Shown here: in pieces, positions 25,399 through 31,137 of the stretch | Layout: each line of letters begins with the position of its first letter | Position numbering within the stretch: the stretch's first letter is position 1 | Source: Streptomyces rapamycinicus NRRL 5491 | Lineage (GTDB): Bacteria; Actinomycetota; Actinomycetes; Streptomycetales; Streptomycetaceae | Assembly: GCF_024298965.1 (NCBI RefSeq) | Contig: NZ_CP085193.1 | Coordinates: 11,718,001 to 11,782,000 of the forward strand | DNA: 64,000 bases | Direction of reading: 5' to 3' | The notes under the pieces: model-generated | Told to the model about the DNA's origin: nothing | The model's input: only the letters and a program-made list of their open reading frames with translations | Database searches by the model: none | Program-made: the position numbers and the translations under genes

Positions 25399-25608
25399 CT
25401 CCGCCAGCTCGCCGTCTCACATGTCACCCGCAGACGACCTCGCCGACGTTGTCCTACAGCAGCGATCGAGTCGCGTCTCCCAATTGGCGGTCGAGTCGTC
25501 GCGGGGTCCCGGGCGGCCAAGTCCTTTGAGCCTTGCCAACGGCGCCCACATGCCAGCCATACCCAGAACCCCTGGGCCCTCCGATCTTACGAATGACCAG
25601 AGCAACCA
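25399..25608 (-). ncRNA. Candidate IS110 bridge RNA region
   Basis: About 210 bp between the left end of the element and the transposase start contains no gene. It occupies the position where IS110-group elements encode the bridge RNA that pairs with target and donor DNA. A hairpin CCCAG-N5-CTGGG lies at 25562-25576. The nine bases at 25519-25527 (AAAGGACTT when read on the minus strand) occur again at the opposite end of the element (24180-24188, plus strand), next to the proposed core, as a donor-pairing segment would. Position is strong evidence; folding was not computed. Confidence 0.6.
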
Positions 25609-25629
25609 CCCTTGAAAGGTAGGACCCTC

Positions 25630-26643
25630 ATGAGCACCTCCGACCTGACCACCGATCCGGGCAAGTTGCGCGGCCTGACCCGGGTGACCAGCGCGGACGG
25701 CTTCTTCCTGATCTGCGCCCTGGACCATCTCTCGGACTTCGCCGAGCTGCTGGCCCCGGACCCCGGGACGGTGAGCTTCGCGGATGTGGTCCGGGCCAAG
25801 GACGCCGTGATCCGGGCCGTCGCGCCCAGCGTGACCGCCGTACTCCTCGACGCCCACTACGGCATCGGCCATCTGACGGCGAGCGGCGCCCTGCCCCGCG
25901 ACGTCGGCCTGATGGCCAGCATCGAGGACGAGGACTACAGCATCCCCGAGGGGCCGCGCCGCACCCGGCACCGCGAGGGGTGGTCCACCCGGCAGATCAA
26001 GCTGGCCGGCACCGATGTCGCCAAGCTGCTGTGGTGGTACCGCCCGGACGGCGACCCGGCCACCGCCGAACACCAGCGCCAGGTGGTGCGCGACCTGGTC
26101 GCCGAATGCGCCGAGCTGAGCCTGCCCCTGGTCGTGGAGCCCATCTGGTACCCACTGCCCGGGGAGGACCCCGGCTCGGCGGAGTGGAAGGAGCGGCGGG
26201 TCGAGGGCATCATCCGGTCCGCCGTGGACGCCGACCGGCTGGGCGTCGACATGCTCAAGGTGGAGTTCCCCGGCTACGTGGACACCGAGCAGGGGCGGGA
26301 GCGTGCCGCGGCCGCCTGCAAGGAGCTGGACTCCTCGGTGCGGGTCCCCTGGGTGATCCTCTCCGCCGGGGTGGGCTACGAGGACTTCCGCACCCAGGTG
26401 CGGATCTCGGCGCAGGCCGGGGCGTGCGGCTATCTGGCGGGCCGGTCGATCTGGCGGGACGCGGTGTCCACCCACGACCCCGAGGGGCGCGCCAGGGGCA
26501 TCGAGCAGGCCAGGGGCCGTTTGGACGAACTGAACGCGGTCATCCGTGAGCACGGCAGGCCGTTCCTGCCCGGGCGCTCCCTCGACCAGGCGCTGGACCG
26601 CCTGCCCGAGGGGTGGTTCCACGACTGGCACCCGGCCGTCTGA
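25630..26643 (+). CDS. Class I tagatose-1,6-bisphosphate aldolase-like protein (LacD family)
   Basis: A 337-residue TIM-barrel aldolase. The Schiff-base Lys is visible in DMLKVEFPG (K210). Other family features are FLICALDHLSDF near the N-terminus, VTAVLLDAHYGIG, VVEPIWYP and the phosphate-binding SAGVGYEDFRTQV/AGACGYLAGRSIW segments. LacD cleaves tagatose-1,6-bisphosphate; homologues such as YihT cleave other ketose phosphates. Here it would split the product of the upstream kinase. ATG at 25630 has AAGGTAGGA just upstream. Before the IS insertion this site followed the kinase stop directly. Confidence 0.85.
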   Translation: MSTSDLTTDPGKLRGLTRVTSADGFFLICALDHLSDFAELLAPDPGTVSFADVVRAKDAVIRAVAPSVTAVLLDAHYGIGHLTASGALPRDVGLMASIEDEDYSIPEGPRRTRHREGWSTRQIKLAGTDVAKLLWWYRPDGDPATAEHQRQVVRDLVAECAELSLPLVVEPIWYPLPGEDPGSAEWKERRVEGIIRSAVDADRLGVDMLKVEFPGYVDTEQGRERAAAACKELDSSVRVPWVILSAGVGYEDFRTQVRISAQAGACGYLAGRSIWRDAVSTHDPEGRARGIEQARGRLDELNAVIREHGRPFLPGRSLDQALDRLPEGWFHDWHPAV

Positions 26644-26763
26644 CGCCCGTCGTGGCCCCGTGACGGGGGCGGTGGGCGACCCTGACCCGCCCACCGCCCC
26701 TCGCCAACGGCTCACCCGCCACCGCCCGTTCACCCGCCACCGCCCGATCTGGGAGGACCCCGG
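26644..26763. other. Aldolase-isomerase spacer with an 18-bp-period repeat
   Basis: 120 bp without a gene. TCACCCGCCACCGCCCG occurs twice in tandem (26712-26728 and 26730-26746). There is no clear terminator, so aldolase and isomerase may still be co-transcribed. Confidence 0.6.
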
Positions 26764-27792
26764 ATGACCGCCGAGCCCGTCCCGCTGCCACCGAACCAGC
26801 CGCGCTCCTTCTACCGCGACTCCGGCGCCATCGCCCGCTTCCGGCGCACCGCCCCGGACGGCGACGGCTATCGCCCCGAGGACTGGGTCGCCTCCACCAC
26901 CTCGCGGTTCGCCCAGGCCCCCGCCGGGCTGACCACGCTGCCGGACGGCACCCGGCTGTCCGATGCCGTGGCCGCCGACCCCGGCGCCTGGCTGGGCCCC
27001 GAGCACACCGGGGCGTACGGAGCCGACACCGCGCTGCTGGTCAAGCTGCTGGACGCCGGGCAGCGGCTGCCGCTGCACAGCCACCCCGGCCGGGCCTTCG
27101 CCCGGGCCCATCTGGGCAGCGCCCATGGCAAGACCGAGGCGTGGTTCGTGGTGGCCGCGGCCCCGGGCGCCGAGATCCGCATGGGTTTCAGCCGCGATGT
27201 CACCGCCGATGAGCTGGCGGGCTGGGTGGAGCGCGGCGATACGGCAGCGCTGCACGGCGCCGTGCACCGGGTGCCGGTGGCCGCGGGGGACGCGCTGCTC
27301 TGCCCCGCCGGGATGCCCCATGCCATCGGAGCGGGCGTGCTGCTGGTGGAGCTTCAGGAGCCCACCGACTTCTCCGTCCTGCTGGAGTGGGAGGGCTATG
27401 CGATCGACGGAGCCAGCGAGGGCCATCTGGGACTGGGCTTCGACCGCGCGCTGGCCGCCGTGGACCGCGCCGGTGTGGACGCCGCCGCGCTCGCCCGGCT
27501 GCGCGGACCCGGCGCGGACGTGGCCTCCGGCGCCAGTGTGCTGCCACCGGAGGCCGGGAGCTCCTTCCGGGCCGAGCTGTGCCGGGGCGAGCCGACGGCC
27601 GCGCTGGACCCGGGCTTCTCGGTACTGGTGGTCCTCGACGGTGCCGGGGCGCTCGGCCATGAGCGGGGACGTCCGCTGGCCGTGAGCGCTGGGCAGACCG
27701 TGCTGATTCCGTACGCCGCGGGGCACACCGAGCTGTCCGGGCCGGTGAGCGCCCTGCGCTGCCGCCCGCCCGCGTCCGGCGCGGCCGGCTGA
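26764..27792 (+). CDS. Class I mannose-6-phosphate isomerase-like cupin
   Basis: A 342-residue type I phosphomannose isomerase homologue. The zinc site is readable: LPLHSHPGRAFA supplies two His, GKTEAWFVV supplies Glu, and CPAGMPHAIGAG supplies the last His. A second cupin half follows (ELCRGEPTAALDPGFSVLVVLDG). In this cassette it would interconvert an aldose (phosphate) and a ketose (phosphate) before or after the ADP-type kinase. GGGAGGACCCCGG lies before the ATG. It is the last gene of the sugar cassette, separated from the TetR gene by 118 bp. Confidence 0.85.
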   Translation: MTAEPVPLPPNQPRSFYRDSGAIARFRRTAPDGDGYRPEDWVASTTSRFAQAPAGLTTLPDGTRLSDAVAADPGAWLGPEHTGAYGADTALLVKLLDAGQRLPLHSHPGRAFARAHLGSAHGKTEAWFVVAAAPGAEIRMGFSRDVTADELAGWVERGDTAALHGAVHRVPVAAGDALLCPAGMPHAIGAGVLLVELQEPTDFSVLLEWEGYAIDGASEGHLGLGFDRALAAVDRAGVDAAALARLRGPGADVASGASVLPPEAGSSFRAELCRGEPTAALDPGFSVLVVLDGAGALGHERGRPLAVSAGQTVLIPYAAGHTELSGPVSALRCRPPASGAAG

Positions 27793-27910
27793 TCGCCGTT
27801 CTCCCCAGGGCCCGGACTCCCGCGGGCCCTTCAATCAGTTGCGTTATTTAATTCACGCGTTTTAGAGTGGCCGCGACAGCTCACAGGAACCACGGAGACT
27901 GGAGGCCACG

Positions 27911-28576
27911 GTGACCGACGCACGCACCGTCCGCTCCGCCGGGACCCGCGAGGCCATCATAACCGCGGCGGAGCGGCTCTACGCCGAGCACGGCCTGGTC
28001 GCGGTGTCGAACCGGCAGATCAGCGAGGCGGCCGGACAGGGCAATGTCGCCGCGGTCGGCTACCACTTCGGCACCAGGGCGGATCTGGTGCGCGCCATCA
28101 TGCGCAAGCACTCCGAGGCGATCGAGGAGATCCGGCAGCGGATGGTGGCGGAGGCCCGCGGCAGCGAGGAGGTCCGGGACTGGGTCGCCTGCCTGGTGCG
28201 CCCCGCCACCGAGCACCTGGCCACCCTGGGCGTCCCCTCGTGGTACGCCCGGTTCGCCGTCCAGGTGATGACCGACCCCGTGCTGCGGGCGATCGTCACC
28301 GACGAGGCCCTCACCCGGGAGCCGCTGCGGGAGACCCTCTACGGCCTGGGCGGTTGCCTGGACGCGCTGCCCGCCGAGGTGCGGGCCGAACGCGGCGACA
28401 TGGCCCGCCAGTTGATCACCCACACCTGTGCCGAACGGGAGCGCGCCCTCACCGAGGGGACCAGTACGCGCCAGCCGTCCTGGGACGACACGGCCGGCGC
28501 GCTCACCGACGCCATCACCGGTCTGCTGCTCGCCCCCGTCACCCGCCGTTCCCCAGCCGAGGAGGCCCGGACATGA
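27911..28576 (+). CDS. TetR-family transcriptional regulator
   Basis: A 221-residue regulator with a TetR helix-turn-helix (REAIITAAERLYAEHGLVAVSNRQISEAAGQGNVAAVGYHFG, residues ~14-56) and an all-helical ligand domain. GTG start with TGGAGG upstream. The upstream 60 bp are AT-rich (27835-27870), consistent with its own promoter and operator. Its stop overlaps the ferredoxin ATG (ATGA), and a P450 gene followed, so it probably controlled a ferredoxin-P450 operon. Confidence 0.85.
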   Translation: MTDARTVRSAGTREAIITAAERLYAEHGLVAVSNRQISEAAGQGNVAAVGYHFGTRADLVRAIMRKHSEAIEEIRQRMVAEARGSEEVRDWVACLVRPATEHLATLGVPSWYARFAVQVMTDPVLRAIVTDEALTREPLRETLYGLGGCLDALPAEVRAERGDMARQLITHTCAERERALTEGTSTRQPSWDDTAGALTDAITGLLLAPVTRRSPAEEART

Positions 28577-28776
28577 AGATCACCGTCGACGAGGAAAAGT
28601 GCTGCGGCGCGGGCCAGTGTGTGCTCATCGCGCCCGAGGTGTTCGACCAGCGCGAGGAGGACGGCATCGTCGTGCTGCTCGACGCCGAGCCCGCCGACGG
28701 GCACCACACGGCCGTCCGGGAGGCCGCGAGCGTCTGCCCGGCCGCCGCGATCCAGCTGGGCGAGGCTCCGGACTGA
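28573..28776 (+). CDS. [3Fe-4S] ferredoxin (P450 partner type)
   Basis: A 67-residue single-cluster ferredoxin: KCCGAGQCVLIAPEVF near the N-terminus and VCPAAAIQ near the C-terminus give the CxxxxxC...CP spacing of Streptomyces 3Fe-4S ferredoxins that feed electrons to cytochromes P450. It is coupled to the TetR gene (4-bp overlap) and 41 bp before a P450 gene that is now truncated, so its natural redox partner appears to be lost. Confidence 0.9.
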   Translation: MKITVDEEKCCGAGQCVLIAPEVFDQREEDGIVVLLDAEPADGHHTAVREAASVCPAAAIQLGEAPD

Positions 28777-28817
28777 TCAACGGGGCCCCACTGCCGACCG
28801 ACCCTCGGAGGAAGACC

Positions 28818-29129
28818 ATGACCACCTCGCCCGTGGCCGACGACGCGTCGGCCGAGATCCCCGCCTTCCCCCAGCCGCGCGCCGCGGTCTGCCCCTTCGA
28901 CCCGTCCCCGGAGCTGCGCGGGCTGGCGAGCTGGGGTCCGCTGACCCGGGTCCGGTCCTGGAACGACAGCACCCCCTGGGTGGTGACCGGCCACGCCGAG
29001 CAGAAGACCCTGCTCTCCGACCCCCGGCTCAGCGCCGACTTCTCCCACCCCGGCTTCCCGAGCCCCGTTCCCCACACGGGTGGCGAACGGCCGTCCACCG
29101 ACCTGAGCTTCGTCGGCATGGACGATCCG
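28818..29129 (+). pseudogene. Cytochrome P450, N-terminal fragment
   Basis: About 104 codons of a bacterial P450: proline-rich start, TRVRSWNDSTPWVVTGHAEQ (B-helix region), LLSDPRLSADFSHPGFP and STDLSFVGMDDP, which normally continues into the C-helix haem-contact motif. At 29129 the sequence becomes the complement of a UbiD gene, so the I-helix, ExxR and haem-Cys motifs are all missing. It cannot bind haem. It was the partner of the ferredoxin gene immediately upstream. ATG has CGGAGGAAG upstream. Confidence 0.85.
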
Positions 29130-29305
29130 TCGGTGAAGCCCTTGACGCGGTCGAAATAGAGGGCGGGGGCGTGGCCGCCCAGGCGCGGGGCGGCGTTCGC
29201 GGCGGCGGCGACGTCCGGCTCGGGCATCACCTCGTCCTCGATGTGCAGCAGCTGATCCTCCTTCCGGAGGGCGTCGAGGAAGCCGCGGAAGTCGTCGTAG
29301 GCCAT
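29129..29305 (-). pseudogene. UbiD-family decarboxylase, N-terminal fragment
   Basis: About 59 codons from a proper start (TTTGGAG before ATG): DDFRGFLDALRKEDQLLHIEDEV and PALYFDRVKGFTD are typical of the UbiD N-terminus. The prenylated-FMN site and the catalytic Glu-Arg-Glu region are absent because the frame meets the truncated P450 at ~29130. The UbiX gene that would make its cofactor lies 31 bp upstream in the same operon. In Streptomyces such ubiX-ubiD pairs carry out non-oxidative decarboxylation of vanillate or hydroxybenzoates. Confidence 0.85.
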
Positions 29306-29336
29306 GGGGACTCCAAATGAGGGAGGGTGGGGGGAA

Positions 29337-29930
29337 TCAGGCGGCGGTGGGCTTCGGGCCGCGGGCGGCGCGCATGCCCGCCCACCGCTTGGCGGCGGGC
29401 GCGGGCAGGTCGAACTGGTCGAGGAGGCGGGCCGTGAGGTGGTCGACGATGTCGTCCACCGACCGGGGGTGGTTGTAGAAGGCGGGCATGGGCGGGACCA
29501 TCCGCACGCCCATCCGGGAGAGCGCCAGCATGTTCTCGAGGTGGATCTCGCTGAGCGGGGTCTCCCGCGGTACGAGGACGAGCCGGCGCCGCTCCTTGAG
29601 CACCACGTCCGCGGCGCGGCCCACCAGCCCGTCGGCGTATCCGGCGCGGATCCCGGCGAGGGTCTTCATCGAGCACGGCGCGATGATCATGCCGTCGGTG
29701 CGGAAGGAGCCGGAGGAGATGGCGGCGCCCTGGTCCTCGGGGGAGTGGGTCACCTCGGCGAGCCCGGCCACCTCACGGGCGGACCGGCCGGTCTCCAGCT
29801 CGATCGTGGTGCGCGCCCAGCGGCTGAGCACCAGATGGGTCTCCACCTCGGGCAGCTCGGCCAGCGTCTCCAGCAGCCGGACGCCGAACACGGCACCCGT
29901 CGCTCCTGTCATGCCCACGATCAATCGCAC
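29337..29930 (-). CDS. ubiX: Flavin prenyltransferase UbiX-like
   Basis: A 197-residue flavoprotein making prenylated FMN for UbiD-type decarboxylases. Seen are the FMN-binding start RLIVGMTGATGAVFG, the SSGSFRTDGMIIAPCSMKTLAGI segment, and LVPRETPLSEIHLENML with Arg/Glu of the dimethylallyl-phosphate site. GTG start with GGGAGCG upstream. It is divergent from the AraC-type gene at 30083. Its dedicated UbiD partner immediately downstream is truncated, so any remaining product would have to serve a UbiD encoded elsewhere. Confidence 0.92.
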   Translation of the reverse strand: MRLIVGMTGATGAVFGVRLLETLAELPEVETHLVLSRWARTTIELETGRSAREVAGLAEVTHSPEDQGAAISSGSFRTDGMIIAPCSMKTLAGIRAGYADGLVGRAADVVLKERRRLVLVPRETPLSEIHLENMLALSRMGVRMVPPMPAFYNHPRSVDDIVDHLTARLLDQFDLPAPAAKRWAGMRAARGPKPTAA

Positions 29931-29950
29931 GGCGGCGCGCTCCCATCGGC

Positions 29951-30014
29951 TGCTCTCGGCGGAATGCTCTCGGTGAAAGGGGAAGCGGTGACCACGGGGA
30001 TTCTTTCGGTCACC
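29951..30014. promoter_or_regulatory. Repeats in the ubiX-araC divergent intergenic region
   Basis: TGCTCTCGG occurs twice in direct orientation (29951-29959 and 29965-29973; 14-bp period). GGTGACC (29987-29993) is mirrored by GGTCACC (30008-30014). Direct half-sites are typical of AraC-family binding, so these are plausible sites for the adjacent regulator. Confidence 0.4.
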
Positions 30015-30082
30015 CGTTCACCACAACGCACTCCACGCTAGATGCGGACCAGGGCACACCGGCCGTACACTGAGGACGCGCT

Positions 30083-31042
30083 ATGGACAGAAACGGACAC
30101 CGTGATGTCACCGAGGTTCCGTTCCGGCCCTCCGTGGGAGCCCCGCCGGGAGCGGCCGTCCTGGACTTCCCCGGACTCGCCGCCCGCGCCCGGAGCCATG
30201 GCCTCGATGTCCACGCCCCGATGCGGCTCGCCTTCCACCAGCTGATCACCGTGCGCTCCGGGACGCTGCGCTGCTCGGTGGACTTCACCGAGCACGAGCT
30301 GACCGAGGGCGGCTGGATGTGGGTGCGCCCCGGACAGATCCACCAGTTCCGGTCCGCCCTCGGCGCGGCGGACGGCGCCGCCGTGCTCTTCCCGTCCGGC
30401 TATCTCGGCGCCGCCACCGCCGCCGTCGCCCGGCTGGACCGGCCCGTGTCCCGGTCCCCGCTGGTGGTGCCCGAGGGCGCCGCCACCGCCGCCGTCGCCC
30501 GGCTGGACCGGCCCGTGTCCCGGTCCCCGCTGGTGGTGCCCGAGGGCGCCGACGCCGAGGCCGTCCGAGGCGTCCTGGGCCTGCTGGAGAGCGAGTACCG
30601 GACGGTGGCAGGGCCGCTGGAGGCGCATGTCGAGGTGGTGCGCCACCTCGTCGCCGTCCTCGTGCTGCGGCTGGCCCATCTGCCCGGCGCCCAGAGCGGG
30701 GACACGGCGGGCAGCGAGGCGTTCCGCCGCTTCCAGCAGGCCGTGGAGCGCGACTACACCCGCACCCACCGGGTCGAGGACTACGCGGACCGGCTGGGCT
30801 ACAGCGTCCGCACCCTGACCCGGGCCACCCGCGCCACCGTGGGATGCGGCGCCAAGCGGTTCATCGACGACCGGGTGCTGCTCGAGGCCAAGCGGCTGCT
30901 GGTGCACACCGGTCTGTCCGCCACGGCCATCGGCGAGCGGCTGGGCTTCCCGGACGCCACCGTCTTCACCAAGTTCTTCCGGCGGCGCTCGGGCGAGACC
31001 CCGGCCGGGTTCCGCATCCGCGCCTCGGGCGCGCGGCGCTGA
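30083..31042 (+). CDS. AraC-family transcriptional regulator with internal duplication
   Basis: A 319-residue regulator: N-terminal cupin-like sensor (APMRLAFHQLITVRSGTLRCSVDF, GGWMWVRPGQIHQF) and C-terminal double helix-turn-helix (RVEDYADRLGYSVRTLTRAT, TAIGERLGFPDATVFTKFF). Between the cupin strands and the helical linker the 23-residue unit AATAAVARLDRPVSRSPLVV-PEG occurs twice in perfect tandem. It is divergent from ubiX, so it likely activates the ubiX-ubiD operon in response to an aromatic acid. Whether the duplicated segment harms activity is unknown. ATG with GAGGACGC upstream. Confidence 0.85.
   Translation: MDRNGHRDVTEVPFRPSVGAPPGAAVLDFPGLAARARSHGLDVHAPMRLAFHQLITVRSGTLRCSVDFTEHELTEGGWMWVRPGQIHQFRSALGAADGAAVLFPSGYLGAATAAVARLDRPVSRSPLVVPEGAATAAVARLDRPVSRSPLVVPEGADAEAVRGVLGLLESEYRTVAGPLEAHVEVVRHLVAVLVLRLAHLPGAQSGDTAGSEAFRRFQQAVERDYTRTHRVEDYADRLGYSVRTLTRATRATVGCGAKRFIDDRVLLEAKRLLVHTGLSATAIGERLGFPDATVFTKFFRRRSGETPAGFRIRASGARR
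30410..30547 (+). repeat. Perfect 69-bp tandem duplication inside the AraC gene
   Basis: Units 30410-30478 and 30479-30547 are identical, in frame, 23 codons each. The lack of any difference means either a very recent event or an assembly/expansion artefact. Confidence 0.95.
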
Positions 31043-31137
31043 CGGCCCGAGCACGTCATGCGCGGTGGGGAGACGCACCGCGCGCCCGCCCGGCGGGGAG
31101 CCGGACGGGCGCGCGACGAGGGGCCGGTGGCGGTGGC

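Larger units (their letters stand above)
24178..25615 (-). mobile_element. IS110-family insertion sequence, ~1.44 kb, with reconstructable target
   Basis: The element carries one transposase gene (24202-25398, minus strand) and ~210 bp of non-coding DNA upstream of it. CCCTTGA occurs at both edges (24171-24177 and 25609-25615). Removing one copy with everything between rejoins the kinase stop TGA directly to AAGGTAGGACCCTC-ATG, a perfect ribosome-binding site for the aldolase. That restores a tight operon and supports these boundaries to within the 7-bp repeat. There are no terminal inverted repeats, as is typical of IS110. The repeat contains CT, the core dinucleotide known for IS621. Confidence 0.85.

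Noticed and set aside
19377..27792. Sulfoquinovose (sulfo-EMP) pathway call for the sugar cassette
   Set aside because: Isomerase-kinase-aldolase logic is similar, but there is no sulfoquinovosidase, sulfolactaldehyde reductase or sulfonate exporter, and the kinase and isomerase belong to other families.
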